A stretch of 64,000 bases of DNA from Saccharothrix espanaensis DSM 44229 (GCF_000328705.1 NC_019673.1:1240001-1304000), one strand, 5' to 3'; positions 1 through 9,098 are shown, counted from the first letter of the stretch. Notes: generated from the sequence alone by a model not told the origin. Numbers and translations: made by a program.

Positions 1-211
1 CGACGTCGTAGCCCGACGTCGCGAGGTCGCCGATGCTGTCGCGGAAGTCGCACGCCTGCTTGGTGCAGCCCGGCGTCCCGGCGGCCGGGTAGAAGTAGAC
101 GACCACCGAACGACCCAGGTAGTCGGAAAGCGAGACGGACTTGCCCTCGCTGTCGGGCAGCGTGAACGCCGGGGCCTTGTCACCGGGGGACAGGCGCTTC
201 TGCTCGGTCAT
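1..211 (-). CDS. bcp: Thiol peroxidase (peroxiredoxin, Bcp/PrxQ family), 5' part only
   Basis: Partial gene: the first 70 codons lie in the window and the rest runs off the left edge. Bcp proteins reduce hydrogen peroxide and organic hydroperoxides in the cytoplasm with thioredoxin as electron donor. The visible N-terminus has the family pattern: an early PGDKAPAFTLPD segment, then VVVYFYPAAGTPGCTKQACDF. This holds the peroxidatic cysteine in the PGCT motif (about residue 46) and a second cysteine five residues later (CTKQAC), the PrxQ arrangement. The ATG start (reverse complement of 209-211) gives the usual N-terminal length. Family assignment is firm; the C-terminus cannot be judged. Confidence 0.93.
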   Translation of the reverse strand, partial: MTEQKRLSPGDKAPAFTLPDSEGKSVSLSDYLGRSVVVYFYPAAGTPGCTKQACDFRDSIGDLATSGYDV

Positions 212-526
212 GGCGCAAACGCTACAGCCCACACCCGACAGTCCCCGGCCGACGCCGGCGGTCGACGTCCACCCGCTGATGGCGAGGGCGGGGCGGAATC
301 GCGTGGTGCTGCCGGCCCCCGGCGCGGGATCGTGTGACGCTGCTCGCCTCGGCGCGGGATCGCTCCGCGACCGGCCACCAAGCGCCCGGCGAGGTCGTGC
401 GGCCCGGACGGGCGGGGCCGTCACGGTGGTGGCCAAGGCCGGGGCGAGCCGGCAGGCGACCGGCTCGTGCCGCGAGGCCAAGGCCGGGCGAGCCGGGCGA
501 GTCGTGCGCTTCGTGGCGCCGGTGGG
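212..526. other. Intergenic region without a supported gene
   Basis: About 315 bases between the start of bcp and the stop of the lipoprotein gene. It is very GC-rich, with repeated short GGCCGGGCGAG-like runs. Open frames here are strings of Arg, Gly, Ala and Pro. I see no convincing ribosome binding site, RNA or operator. The bcp promoter must lie at the left end, but no clear -10/-35 pair stands out. Confidence 0.5.
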
Positions 527-1066
527 TCAGGCGATGCCCTCGAACGTGGCGCTGGGGTCCTGGCCGGCGCCGTTGGGCTCGATCACCAACTGCATCCGGA
601 CCTGGTTCTCGGGCACGGCGAACGCCAGGGTCAGCATGGTTTCGCCGCCGGGCGGGACCTCGGTCACCGCGGCTCCCAGGCCGTTGAGGCCCTGTACCGA
701 GTCGAGCACCTCGGCGGCCGGTTCGCCGCCGACCAGGGCGCGGACGGTGAGTTCGCTGGTGCGATAGGTGGTGCCGGTGCCGTTGACCAGGGTCAGCACG
801 AACGCGGTGGTGCGCGCCGCCTTCGGGAACGAGGTGTCGCTCGGCTTGAGCGACTTGGCCGGCGAGACCGTGATGGACAGCCCGTCGGACCAGACCCGGC
901 GCGAACCGAACGCGGCGGAGTCGGCCGCGGGCGGCGCGTTGTTCGGGTTGTCGTGGGTGCTGGAGGTCGTCTCGGGGACGGACGACTCGGACAGCGCGGA
1001 GTGGTCCGCGCATCCTGCCAACGCCCCCGCCAGGCACAGGCCGACGGCCAGTCTGGCGAACTTCAC
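527..1066 (-). CDS. Putative lipoprotein, DUF4352-like
   Basis: A 179-residue exported lipoprotein. A basic N-terminus and hydrophobic stretch end in the lipobox LAGC (residues 16-19), so Cys19 should be lipidated and the protein held on the outer face of the membrane. A low-complexity linker (residues 20-50) leads to a beta-rich domain with a pattern of FVLTLVNGTGTTYRTS, a conserved-glycine middle, and VPPGGETMLTLAFAVPE. This resembles DUF4352/immunoglobulin-like domains of Gram-positive surface proteins. The substrate and role are unknown. It stands alone, downstream of the LLM oxidoreductase gene on the same strand but separated by about 290 bases. Confidence 0.75.
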   Translation of the reverse strand: MKFARLAVGLCLAGALAGCADHSALSESSVPETTSSTHDNPNNAPPAADSAAFGSRRVWSDGLSITVSPAKSLKPSDTSFPKAARTTAFVLTLVNGTGTTYRTSELTVRALVGGEPAAEVLDSVQGLNGLGAAVTEVPPGGETMLTLAFAVPENQVRMQLVIEPNGAGQDPSATFEGIA

Positions 1067-1209
1067 GAACCTCCCCTTCCCGCCCCGGCGGTGGGCTAGC
1101 GGCGACTCCCACCACCATGACGGCGCACGGGGGTGCTCGGGGACGGATCGGGGGGCTTGATTCGCACCTGGTGCCGGCCTGTGGCCAAGCCGTGATGCCC
1201 GGCCGCCGC

Positions 1210-1252
1210 CCGCGTGGGCGGCGCCACACTTTCGGCGGCGCTGCCCACGCGG
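1210..1252 (-). terminator. Hairpin downstream of the LLM oxidoreductase gene
   Basis: Arms CCGCGTGGGC (1210-1219) and GCCCACGCGG (1243-1252) are perfectly complementary, and the flanking GGCGCC/GGCGCT extends the stem. It lies about 100 bases 3' of the LLM oxidoreductase stop on the minus strand. There is no T-tract, so it may be a weak or processing terminator. Only the hairpin is seen directly; the function is inferred. Confidence 0.4.
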
Positions 1253-1355
1253 ACCGCGGCGGCGTCCGATCGGGCGGGACTCGCCACCCGGAAGTAGGGA
1301 GCGCGTCGGGGGGCCTGCGCGCTCAACAGGATCATCGCGCGCTGGCGCCCGGTTG

Positions 1356-2390
1356 CTACACCTCGACTTCAGTCTTCACTCGTTCGGATGAACCCGAGCT
1401 GGCGGCGAGTTCCGCGAGCAACTCGTAGGACCGCAGCCGATCAGACTGGTCGGCGACCATCGTGGTGACCATCAGCTCGTCGGCCAGCGTGTCGGCGAGG
1501 AGCTGTTCGAGCTGGTCACGAGCCGTCTTCGGGTCGCCGATGACCTGCGAGTCCAGCCGGTCGCGGATGATCAGCCGGTCGATGTCGGTGTACGGGTGGT
1601 CGGCGGCCTCCTGCGGCGTCGCCAACGGCCCCGGCCGGTTCTGCCGGAGGCGGAGGAAGGCCAGCGCCTGCGGCGCGGCGATCCACCGGGCGTGCTCCTC
1701 CGTGTCGGCGATGATCGCCGAGGCGCACACCATGGCGTGCGGCTCGGCCAGGACGGCGGAGGGTTGGAAGCGCTCGCGGTAGAGCCGCAGCGCCGGGATG
1801 GTGTTCTCCGCGCTGAAGTGGTGGGCGAACGCGAACGGCAGCCCGAGCAGGCCCGCGACCTGCGCGCTGTAGCCGCTGGAGCCGAGCAGCCAGACCGGCG
1901 GCTTGTTGCCCTGGGCGGGCACGGCGGAGAGCGCCTCGGTGCCGTCGAAGTAGCCCATCAGCTCGGAGAGCTGCTGCGGGAAGTCGTCCACCGACAGCGG
2001 CCCCTCGGTGCGTCGCAGGGCGCGCGCGGTCCGCTGGTCGGTGCCCGGCGCACGGCCGATGCCCAGGTCGATCCGGTCGGGGTGCAGGGCGGTGAGCGTG
2101 CCGAACTGCTCGGCGACGACCAGCGGCGGGTGGTTGGGCAGCATCACACCGCCCGACCCGACCCGCAGCGTGCTCGTGGCCGCGGCGACGTGACCGATCA
2201 GGATCGCCGGGGACGAGCTGGCGATCCCGGGCATGTTGTGGTGCTCGGCCAGCCAGAAGCGGTGGTAGCCGAGCTGCTCGACGTGCTGCGCCAACTCCCG
2301 GGTGTGCGCCAGGGCGGTCCGCGCATCCGTCGCCGTCGTGACCGGCGCGAGGTCTAGGACGGACAACGGGACGTCACGAAGTCGACTCAT
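1356..2390 (-). CDS. LLM class flavin-dependent oxidoreductase
   Basis: 344 residues, the normal length for single-component luciferase-like monooxygenases (TIM barrel, FMN or F420). Family signatures are clear: the N-terminal [10 protein letters not shown] strand, [17 protein letters not shown], and [24 protein letters not shown], followed by [11 protein letters not shown]. This is the MsnO8/YhbW-like subgroup common in bacteria. The substrate is not predictable. I chose the ATG at 2390 because [16 protein letters not shown] matches the family N-terminus. GGAGGT lies directly against it with no spacer, so an ATG at 2399 or the TTG at 2402 remains possible. Monocistronic, cytoplasmic. Confidence 0.88.
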   Translation of the reverse strand: MSRLRDVPLSVLDLAPVTTATDARTALAHTRELAQHVEQLGYHRFWLAEHHNMPGIASSSPAILIGHVAAATSTLRVGSGGVMLPNHPPLVVAEQFGTLTALHPDRIDLGIGRAPGTDQRTARALRRTEGPLSVDDFPQQLSELMGYFDGTEALSAVPAQGNKPPVWLLGSSGYSAQVAGLLGLPFAFAHHFSAENTIPALRLYRERFQPSAVLAEPHAMVCASAIIADTEEHARWIAAPQALAFLRLRQNRPGPLATPQEAADHPYTDIDRLIIRDRLDSQVIGDPKTARDQLEQLLADTLADELMVTTMVADQSDRLRSYELLAELAASSGSSERVKTEVEV

Positions 2391-2402
2391 ACCTCCCATC
2401 AA

Positions 2403-2897
2403 CGCCCACCGATACAGATGCCTTCCTCATGTGACCCACCGCACCGCCCTGATGCCAAGGACGCCAAGGACGCCACAGCGGTACGCGCTGCCGGGATGCG
2501 GCAGGGCGCGGCAGGGCGCGACAAGGGCGCGGCAGGGCGCGACGCACGGGCCCCGGCCCGGACTTCAACCACCGCCGGGTAGAGCCACGCCCGTCCGGAC
2601 CTCGGCCCGCACCCGAGGCCCGTCCGGCCCCTGGCACCCCTCAGGCGGTCGCGAACCATCGCGTCGGCGGCGGTCCACAGGCGCTGGCCGCCGGCAGTGC
2701 GGGGGCACCCGAGCGCCCTGACCGTCGACGTCGGCCGTGCCGCCGGTGGTGCGGTGCGGCGCGTGGACCATCGGCAGCCCGCGGGCCGCCCGGATCGCGG
2801 TCGGCGGTGGGCTTGGGCGGTCTCCGGTCGGACGGCTGAGTGGTCGCGTCAGCGCGTCAGCGCGTCAGCGGGGCCAAGGGGCCGGTGGGTCAGCGCG
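2403..2897. other. Intergenic region with short tandem repeats, no gene
   Basis: About 495 bases between the LLM start and the stop of the beta-lactamase-fold gene. It contains low-complexity runs: CCAAGGACG repeated near 2457-2472, GCGGCAGGGC-like units near 2500-2545, and three exact copies of the 8-mer GCGTCAGC at 2846-2869. Open frames have no family likeness and no supporting ribosome binding site. I see no RNA gene. Confidence 0.5.
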
Positions 2898-3797
2898 TCA
2901 TTGGGTCAGGACTCGGTCTGCCAGGTACACCGCCTTCGTCACTGTCGTCAGGCGGTGGGCGGAGGTGTCCCAGGTCGTCCCCACCGGCTCCAGGGTCAGC
3001 ACGGCCATGATCTTGCGGTCGGCCGGGCCGTAGGTGCCGGTCGTGTGCATCGCCGGGCGGGTCAGGTCGACGTCCGCCGCCGGGGCCGTCCGGGGCGGCG
3101 GGCCGTCCTTCGCGGCCGGCAGCGGGGTGCGGTCGTGGGGTGGTTCGACGCACGGGCGGGGCGGGGTGTCGCCGAAGCGGGACCAACCTTGCTTGTACGC
3201 GACTTCGCCCGGGACCGCCGACGGCAGGCCGAACGACTGGTCGAAGCCGTCCGTCGCGCACGTCGTCGCCTGGTGCAGGTTGTCCATGATGAACGCGCGG
3301 TACTTCGGGTGCGCCTCGTCCAGCACGTACCGGTAGATCTTCACCACGTCCGCCGCGCTGAGCGCCGTGTACCCCCAGAAGCCGACGTCCACCGGCGGCG
3401 CGGTGTCCTCCAGCCCCAGCTTCGCCGCCATCCGCTCGACGATCTTCTCCCAGCCGTTGAGCACCCACAGCTCGCTGGCCGCGTAGTCGTCGCTGGAGCG
3501 CAGCATCGGCACCAGCCGGTTCAGGTCCTCCGGCGGGATGGTGGCGTCCGGCCCCCGGGCCTCCAGGTAGTCGAGCGCTATCAGCAGTTTCACCACCGAA
3601 GCCGATCTGATCTGTTTGTGCGAGTTGTGCGACAGCGTGGTGCGGCCCAGTGCGCGGTCGTAGACGGCGAACGCCACCGTCACGTCCGAGGGCACGGCGG
3701 ACTGCGGCGACGGGACCTCGGGCGCGGCCGTCGCGGGCAGTGCGGTCGCGGCCAGGAGGGCCACCACCGCCAGGGTCAGGGTGCGAGTCTTGATCAT
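2898..3797 (-). CDS. Secreted serine hydrolase of the class A beta-lactamase/penicillin-binding fold
   Basis: 299 residues with an N-terminal signal peptide (MIKTRTLTLAVVALLAATAL, then an AxA-type cleavage site near residue 25). The catalytic SxxK tetrad appears as SVVK (residues 67-70), with SDD further on in place of the SDN loop and YKQGW where class A enzymes carry KTG. It therefore belongs to the serine beta-lactamase-like hydrolases, but the altered third motif makes true beta-lactamase activity uncertain. A Pro-rich insert (DTPPRPCVEPPHDRTPLP) is unusual. The ATG at 3797 starts the signal peptide properly; upstream in-frame codons would put an unlikely tail before it. Divergent from the flavoprotein gene at 3877. 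Confidence 0.82.
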   Translation of the reverse strand: MIKTRTLTLAVVALLAATALPATAAPEVPSPQSAVPSDVTVAFAVYDRALGRTTLSHNSHKQIRSASVVKLLIALDYLEARGPDATIPPEDLNRLVPMLRSSDDYAASELWVLNGWEKIVERMAAKLGLEDTAPPVDVGFWGYTALSAADVVKIYRYVLDEAHPKYRAFIMDNLHQATTCATDGFDQSFGLPSAVPGEVAYKQGWSRFGDTPPRPCVEPPHDRTPLPAAKDGPPPRTAPAADVDLTRPAMHTTGTYGPADRKIMAVLTLEPVGTTWDTSAHRLTTVTKAVYLADRVLTQ

Positions 3798-3876
3798 GCC
3801 CACGACGGTAGCGAGGGGGTCTGACATTTGGGTCACACCGGGGAAGCCCCGGGCACCGGGGGACGTTGCCCCGGGT

Positions 3877-4914
3877 ATGGACGTCGTGGTCGTCGGTGCA
3901 GGTCAGGCCGGTCTTTCGGCCGCCTATTTCCTCGATCGGGTGAACCTGGAGCACGTCGTCCTGGATGCCGACGAAGGCCCCGGCGGCGCGTGGCGGCACC
4001 GCTGGCCGACGCTGCGGATGGCGACCGTCCACGGCATCCACGACCTGCCGGGCATGCCGTTCGACCCGCCCGACCCGGCCGCGCCCGCGAACGAGGTGCT
4101 GCCCGCCTACTTCGCCGATTTCGAACGCCGCAACGGCCTCCACGTCCGCCGTCCCGTGCACGTGCACGCCGTCCGCGACGACCACGGCACGCTCAAGGTC
4201 GAGACCGACCACGGCACGTGGCACACCAAGGCGCTCGTGAACGCCACCGGCACGTGGACCCGCCCGTTCTGGCCCCGCTACCCCGGCCAGGAGCTGTTCC
4301 GCGGCCGTCAGCTGCACTCGTCGCAGTACAACGGCCCGGAGGAGTTCACGGGCAAGCACGTCGTCGTGGTCGGCGGCGGCACGTCCGCGGTGCAGCAGAT
4401 CCTGGAGATCGCCCGCTTCGGCACCACGACCTGGGTCACCCGCCGCGAGCCCGAGTTCCGCGACGAGCCGTTCACCCCCGAGGTGGGCCGCGCGGCCGTC
4501 AAGCTGGTCGAGGACCGGGTCAGGGCGGGGCTGCCGCCGCGCAGCGTCGTCAGCGTCACCGGCCTGAGCCTCACCCCGCCCGTCCTCGACGCCCTCCGGG
4601 ACGGCACCCTCGCCCGCCGGCCGGTGTTCGAGCGGATCACCGAGGACGGCGTGGTCTGGCCGGACGGCCGCACCGAACGCGCCGACGTGATCCTGTGGGC
4701 CACCGGCTTCCGCGCCGCCGTCGACCACCTCGCCCCGCTCGGCCTGCGCGGGCCCGGCGGCGGCATCCGGCTCGACGGCACGCGGGTCGTCGCCGACCCG
4801 CGGATCCACCTGGTCGGCTACGGCCCCTCGGCCAGCACGATCGGCGCGACCCGCGCGGGCCGCGCCGCCGCCAAGGAGATCCGGGACCTGCTCACGCGGG
4901 AGCTGGTCGCCTGA
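3877..4914 (+). CDS. NAD(P)-binding flavoprotein monooxygenase (FMO/trimethylamine-type)
   Basis: 345 residues. The FAD-binding Rossmann motif GAGQAG lies at residues 7-12 and the NADPH-binding motif within VVVVGGGTSAVQQ near residue 165. ILWATGFR is the typical ATG motif of the class B flavin monooxygenase/thioredoxin-reductase-like superfamily. The protein is shorter than most FMOs and lacks an FxGxxxHxxxW fingerprint, so it is better called an FAD-dependent oxidoreductase with unknown substrate. Start ATG at 3877 places GAGQAG at the normal distance from the N-terminus. Its last 23 bases overlap the 3' end of the convergent gene. Confidence 0.85.
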   Translation: MDVVVVGAGQAGLSAAYFLDRVNLEHVVLDADEGPGGAWRHRWPTLRMATVHGIHDLPGMPFDPPDPAAPANEVLPAYFADFERRNGLHVRRPVHVHAVRDDHGTLKVETDHGTWHTKALVNATGTWTRPFWPRYPGQELFRGRQLHSSQYNGPEEFTGKHVVVVGGGTSAVQQILEIARFGTTTWVTRREPEFRDEPFTPEVGRAAVKLVEDRVRAGLPPRSVVSVTGLSLTPPVLDALRDGTLARRPVFERITEDGVVWPDGRTERADVILWATGFRAAVDHLAPLGLRGPGGGIRLDGTRVVADPRIHLVGYGPSASTIGATRAGRAAAKEIRDLLTRELVA

Positions 4915-6196
4915 ACACCCGGTGCCCCAGCACCTTCCCGGCCAGGCCGAGCCGGTAGCGCAGCACGTCCCACCGCCCGACGCCCCGCCGCGCCAGGAAC
5001 TCCCGCGCGGCGGCGGCGTCGAAGAACCACGGGAACAGCGACGACGGGTCGTCGAACCCCTCCCAGAGCCGTTCGCCGATCTCCGGGTGCCGGGAGGCGG
5101 CGATCAGCACGTCCTGCTGGTAGCCGGTCAGCGGGGCCATCAGCCCGTTGGACAACCCGTTGGCGTACCGGCCGACCTCCCAGAACTCGTCGAACCGCGC
5201 GCGCAGCCACGTCGCCGTCCCGTCGTAGTCGTCCAGGCGCGCGGCGAAGAACCGCGCCATCCGGGTCGCGTTGTTCGCGCCCTGCGCGGCGATCGGGTCG
5301 TTGAGCACGACGGCGTCGCCCAGCCCGAGCACGTGCCGCCCGGACCGCAGCACGGCCACCGGTTCGCGCACCGCCGGCACCACGGATCCTCTGATCCACG
5401 TGGTTTCCCGGGTCGGCCGCGTCGGCTCCAGGAACGCGGACTGGCCCGGCAGCATCTCGTCCACCAGCCCGCGCAGCACCGCCAGCCCTTCCGAGGCCGT
5501 GGTGACCCCGCCGAACCGGTCCGCCGGCCCGCCCGGAACCGACTCGACCACGATGCTGCGCGACGCGCCGACGTCCTTGTCCCAGAACGGGATCCAGAAC
5601 ACCTCGGCGACCCTGGGCACGAACGTGAACACGATGTCGCGGTGCCGGGGGTGCGCGTCGAGGTCGTAGTCCCGGACGTTCACCATGAACAGGCTGCGCT
5701 GCGCGGAGGTGTGCACCGAGCGCACCGGATCACGCGCGAACAGCCCGCGAAAACCCTTGTGCCCCACGGTGACCACGACCAGTTCGTGCGTCGCCGTCAG
5801 CGATTCCAAGTCGCCCGGCGTCACCGACCCGGTCACCACCGTCGCCCCGCGCGCGGCCAGTTCCCGCAGGCCGTGGGCGTACTTCAACCGCTGGTCCACG
5901 GCCAGCGCGGGCTTGCGCAGCGGCGCGTCGACGGAGAACGCCACCAGCCGGTCACCGGTGTAGAGGTCGAGCCGGATCCGCCCGGCGCGCGGCGCGTCGG
6001 GGAACAGGTCCAGCCCCAGCGACGCCTCGTAGTCGACCTGGTCGCCGAACAGGCACGCGGTGGGCCGGGCGCCGGACTCCAGGTGCTGCTCGGCGGTGAG
6101 GTCCGAGCACAGCGTGACCCGCCACCCCCGGCGCAGCAGTGCGGCGGACAGCACGATCCCCGCCTGTCCCGCACCCACCACCGCGACCGATCGCAC
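4892..6196 (-). CDS. FAD-dependent monooxygenase, styrene/indole monooxygenase (StyA) family
   Basis: 434 residues, close to the roughly 415 of StyA-type epoxidases. GAGQAG at residues 8-13 binds FAD. The block LCSDLTAEQHLESGARPTACLF is characteristic of this family, as is the DPIAAQGANNATRMA segment near residue 310 (the second FAD motif). StyA enzymes take reduced FAD from a separate reductase (StyB); no StyB gene is nearby, so the partner must be elsewhere. ATG at 6196. It overlaps the preceding plus-strand flavoprotein gene tail to tail and is divergent from the kinase gene. The substrate is unknown. Confidence 0.86.
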   Translation of the reverse strand: MRSVAVVGAGQAGIVLSAALLRRGWRVTLCSDLTAEQHLESGARPTACLFGDQVDYEASLGLDLFPDAPRAGRIRLDLYTGDRLVAFSVDAPLRKPALAVDQRLKYAHGLRELAARGATVVTGSVTPGDLESLTATHELVVVTVGHKGFRGLFARDPVRSVHTSAQRSLFMVNVRDYDLDAHPRHRDIVFTFVPRVAEVFWIPFWDKDVGASRSIVVESVPGGPADRFGGVTTASEGLAVLRGLVDEMLPGQSAFLEPTRPTRETTWIRGSVVPAVREPVAVLRSGRHVLGLGDAVVLNDPIAAQGANNATRMARFFAARLDDYDGTATWLRARFDEFWEVGRYANGLSNGLMAPLTGYQQDVLIAASRHPEIGERLWEGFDDPSSLFPWFFDAAAAREFLARRGVGRWDVLRYRLGLAGKVLGHRVFRRPAPA

Positions 6197-6285
6197 CCGT
6201 CCGATCCTTCTGGGCCGGGCTGTTCGGTGCCAATCCGGCGTTCGGGTCGACTAGCCTCGACAACGTGGTCAGGGGAGTGCGCGCG

Positions 6286-7335
6286 GTGGCCGGCCTGCTG
6301 CTCGGGTTCTTCTCCGGGCTGGTCGGCCTGCTGGTGGTGGTGCTCGCCCGCCCCGCCGCGCAGGGGTTCGCCGACTGGGAGCGCCGCCGGATCCGCCGGT
6401 TCCTCGACCTCGACAGCGCCGAGCCGACCCGGCCGCGCGCGATCCGCTACCTGCTCGTCCGCGCCCCGGTCGGCCTGCTCGGCGGTTTCGTGCTGTCGTG
6501 GCTGTTCTACGGCCTGGCGCTGGGTGCCATCGCCGCGCAGCGGATCATCGTCAACGGCTTGGACGGCATCGACTGGTACGACGACGTCACGGCCACGGTC
6601 TGGACCGCCGCGATCGGCGGTGTCCTGCTGTACGTGGAGGTGCAGGGGATCATCGGGGTGGTGGCGCTGGAGGCCAAGGTGGCGCGGCGCTGCCTGGGCC
6701 CCAGCGAGGCGGAGCTGCTGCGCCGGCGGATCGACGAGCTGGCGGAGAGCCGCGCCGGGGTCGTGGCCGCCGTGGACGCCGAGCGCCGCCGGATCGAACG
6801 GGACCTGCACGACGGCGTGCAGCAGCGCCTGGTGGCCCTGGGGATGCTGCTGGGCCGGGCCCGGCGACACCCCGAGCACGCCGACGAGCTGCTCCGGCAG
6901 GCCCACGAGGAGTCCCGGCACGTGCTGGAGGACCTGCGCGACGTGGCCTGGCGGGTGTACCCGGTGGCCCTGGACTCGCTCGGCCTGGCCGACGCGCTGG
7001 AGACCGTCGCGGACCGCTCCTCGATCCCCATCACCATCCACTGTGGACACCACGAGACGTCCACGCCGGTGCGCACCGCGCTGTACTTCGTGGTGTCCGA
7101 GGCGGTGACGAACGCCGTGAAGCACTCGGGTGCGACGATGATCCGCGTGGACATCACGGGGGACGGGGACGAGGTGCGGGTGCGGATCGAGGACGACGGC
7201 GTCGGGGGAGCGGACCCGGCGGGCGGCGGCCTGGCGGGGTTGGCCCGGCGGGTGTCCGCGCTGGACGGGCGGTTCGCGGTGCGCAGCCCGGCCGGCGGCC
7301 CCACGGTGATCACCGCGGAGGTCCCGTGCGGGTGA
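6286..7335 (+). CDS. Two-component sensor histidine kinase, NarL/DesK type (HisKA_3)
   Basis: About 349 residues. The N-terminal part has three likely membrane segments (VAGLLLGFFSGLVGLLVVVL; VGLLGGFVLSWLFYGLALGA; an IGGVLLYVEV stretch). The dimerisation helix ERRRIERDLHDGVQQRL places the phospho-acceptor His at about residue 175. The HATPase_c part shows the N box (SEAVTNAVKHSG) and G box (IEDDGVGG). There is no periplasmic sensor domain of any size, so the signal is probably sensed in the membrane. I prefer the GTG at 6286, eight bases after AGGGGAG; GTGs at 6265 and 6277 are alternatives. It overlaps the response regulator gene by 10 bases, so the two are co-translated. Confidence 0.9.
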   Translation: MAGLLLGFFSGLVGLLVVVLARPAAQGFADWERRRIRRFLDLDSAEPTRPRAIRYLLVRAPVGLLGGFVLSWLFYGLALGAIAAQRIIVNGLDGIDWYDDVTATVWTAAIGGVLLYVEVQGIIGVVALEAKVARRCLGPSEAELLRRRIDELAESRAGVVAAVDAERRRIERDLHDGVQQRLVALGMLLGRARRHPEHADELLRQAHEESRHVLEDLRDVAWRVYPVALDSLGLADALETVADRSSIPITIHCGHHETSTPVRTALYFVVSEAVTNAVKHSGATMIRVDITGDGDEVRVRIEDDGVGGADPAGGGLAGLARRVSALDGRFAVRSPAGGPTVITAEVPCG

Positions 7336-7964
7336 TCCTGGCCGAGGACTCGACCCTGCTGCGCGAGGGCCTGTCGCGGCTGCTGGTCGAGGAGGGGCAC
7401 GACGTGGTGGCGTCGGTCGGCGACGCGCAGGCGCTGCTCGACGCGGTGGCCGCGCACGTGCCGGACGTCGTGGTCACCGACGTGCGGATGCCCCCGACGA
7501 ACTCCGACGAGGGCCTGAAGGCCGCGCTGGAGATCCGCCGGAGGCATCCGGGGGTGGGTGTGCTCGTGCTGTCCCAGTACGTCGAGCAGCGCTACGCCGT
7601 GGACCTGCTGACCGGGCACGCCGAGGGCGTCGGCTACCTGCTCAAGGACCGCGTGGTGCAGGTGGAGGAGTTCCTGGACGCGCTGCGCCGGGTGGGCGCG
7701 GGCGGCGCGGCGTTCGACCCGGAGGTGGTCCGCCGCCTGCTGGCCAGGTCCGCGCACCCGCTGGACGTGCTGACCGCGCGGGAGCGGGAGGTGCTGGCGC
7801 ACATGGCCGAGGGCCACACGAACAACGCGATCGCGGCGAAGCTGCACGTCTCGCGCAGTGCCGTGGAGAAGCACGTGAACTCGATCTTCGACAAGCTCCG
7901 GCTGTCCGATGTGGACGGCTACAGCCGAAGGATCCTGGCCATCCTCCGCTACCTCCGCGCCTGA
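7326..7964 (+). CDS. NarL/LuxR-family response regulator
   Basis: 212 residues. The receiver domain carries the acidic pair ED (residues 7-8) and the phospho-accepting Asp52 in VVVTDVRMP. A GerE/LuxR helix-turn-helix follows (LTAREREVLAHMAEGHTNNAIA). The GTG at 7326 is inside the end of the kinase gene, so the kinase at 6286 is its cognate partner. The receiver switch residues (a Ser after VLVL, and Lys in LLKDR) are present. It binds DNA as a phosphorylated dimer; target genes are not evident from the window. Confidence 0.93.
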   Translation: MRVILAEDSTLLREGLSRLLVEEGHDVVASVGDAQALLDAVAAHVPDVVVTDVRMPPTNSDEGLKAALEIRRRHPGVGVLVLSQYVEQRYAVDLLTGHAEGVGYLLKDRVVQVEEFLDALRRVGAGGAAFDPEVVRRLLARSAHPLDVLTAREREVLAHMAEGHTNNAIAAKLHVSRSAVEKHVNSIFDKLRLSDVDGYSRRILAILRYLRA

Positions 7965-7977
7965 ACCACCCCCCGCA

Positions 7978-8589
7978 CTACCTCCGGGCCCGTTCCTTGC
8001 CCTTCACCAGCCGCGCGACCACGAACCAGCCCACCGCCAGCACGACCGCCCCCAGCACGACCTTCGACGCCACCCCGAGGTACTGCTCCACGACGTGCCA
8101 GCTCTCGCCCAGGTAGTAGCCGGCCAGGATCAGCGCGGTGTTCCAGATCGCGGAGCCCGCCGCGGTCAGCGCGAGGAAGCCGGGCAACGGCATCCGCTGC
8201 ACGCCCGCCGGGATCGAGATCAGGCTGCGGAAGATCGGGATCATCCGGCCGAAGAACACCGTCGCCTTGCCGTGCTTGTCGAACCACGCCTCGGTCTTGT
8301 CCACGTCGGACACCTTGACCAGCGGCATCTTCGCGGCGATCGCCCGCACCCGGTCCCGGCCGAGCAGCGCGCCCACCCAGTACAGCACCAGCGCGCCCAC
8401 GACCGACCCGGCGGTGGTCCACAGGATCGCGGCGAGCAGGCTCATCCCGCCCCGGCTCGCGGTGAACCCGGCCAGCGGCAGGAACACCTCGCTGGGCAAC
8501 GGCGGGAACAGGTTCTCCAGCGCGATCGCCAGCCCGGCGCCCGGTGCGCCGAACTTCTCCATCAGGTCCACGACCCAGTCGACATCCAT
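7978..8589 (-). CDS. DedA-family membrane protein (VTT/SNARE-associated domain)
   Basis: 203 residues. DedA proteins are lipid-scramblase-like flippases of the cytoplasmic membrane, including UptA/PopT, which recycle undecaprenyl phosphate or phosphatidylethanolamine. The sequence shows ENLFPPLPSEVFLPLAGF (the re-entrant loop with the conserved acidic residue and PP), then GxxxGxxxxYxxG as GSVVGALVLYWVGALLGR. FFGRMIPIFRSLISIPAG contains the conserved Arg and Pro. A basic tail (KGKERARR) ends it. ATG at 8589 is the only start that fits; earlier in-frame codons lie in non-family sequence. Single gene, convergent with the response regulator. Confidence 0.93.
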   Translation of the reverse strand: MDVDWVVDLMEKFGAPGAGLAIALENLFPPLPSEVFLPLAGFTASRGGMSLLAAILWTTAGSVVGALVLYWVGALLGRDRVRAIAAKMPLVKVSDVDKTEAWFDKHGKATVFFGRMIPIFRSLISIPAGVQRMPLPGFLALTAAGSAIWNTALILAGYYLGESWHVVEQYLGVASKVVLGAVVLAVGWFVVARLVKGKERARR

Positions 8590-8660
8590 GATCGCCACGC
8601 TACGAAGGGGACGGGGGCCGGTGCCATGATGCGGGCCGTACAACCGGGGTGTGGAAAACC

Positions 8661-9098
8661 TCAGTGCGCGGCGCGCGCGGCCAACCCCTTGGAGTACTGG
8701 GTGATCACCAACTGGAGCACCCACCGGTAGAGCCACCCGGTGCCGCGCACCTTCGGCTCGAACGACGAGTGCCAGCGGATCCGCGTGCCACCGCTGTCCG
8801 GGGCGAGGTCGATGGACGCCCGGTAGCCCCGGATGGCGAGGCCCGACAACAGCACGTAACCCACCCTCCGGTTGGGCGTGAGCTCGACCACCTCCTCCCT
8901 GGTGGGGTTCCTCCTGCCGCGGTTGTGAAACACCCGCACCTCGCCGACGCCGTGCGCGTCACCCGCCTTCTCGCGCTCGTAGCGCAGTACCGGCGACCAG
9001 TCCGGCCAGGTCGCGCTGTCCGCCGCGAGCCGGTACACCCGGGCCGGGTCGGCCGGGCTGTGCACCGTGACGTCCACTATCTGTACCATGTGGTACAT
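8661..9098 (-). CDS. SRPBCC-fold (START-like) protein
   Basis: 145 residues of the polyketide cyclase/dehydrase type. VTVHSPADPARVYRLAADSATWPDWSP is the typical first strand and helix. The hydrophobic cavity strands and a C-terminal helix ending TQYSKGLAARAAH follow. These proteins bind or act on hydrophobic small molecules; the ligand is not known. Divergent from the TetR gene, with only 14 bases between the two starts. Start could be the ATG at 9098 or at 9089; both lie inside palindromic operator sequence and neither has a ribosome binding site, which suggests a leaderless message repressed by the neighbour. Confidence 0.85.
   Translation of the reverse strand: MYHMVQIVDVTVHSPADPARVYRLAADSATWPDWSPVLRYEREKAGDAHGVGEVRVFHNRGRRNPTREEVVELTPNRRVGYVLLSGLAIRGYRASIDLAPDSGGTRIRWHSSFEPKVRGTGWLYRWVLQLVITQYSKGLAARAAH

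Noticed and set aside
2403..2897. Long GC-rich open frames between the LLM and beta-lactamase-like genes
   Set aside because: Arg/Pro/Gly-rich, no ribosome binding site and built on short tandem repeats.
2898..3797. Calling the secreted hydrolase a resistance beta-lactamase
   Set aside because: The third active-site motif is not KTG, so penicillin hydrolysis is not supported by the sequence.
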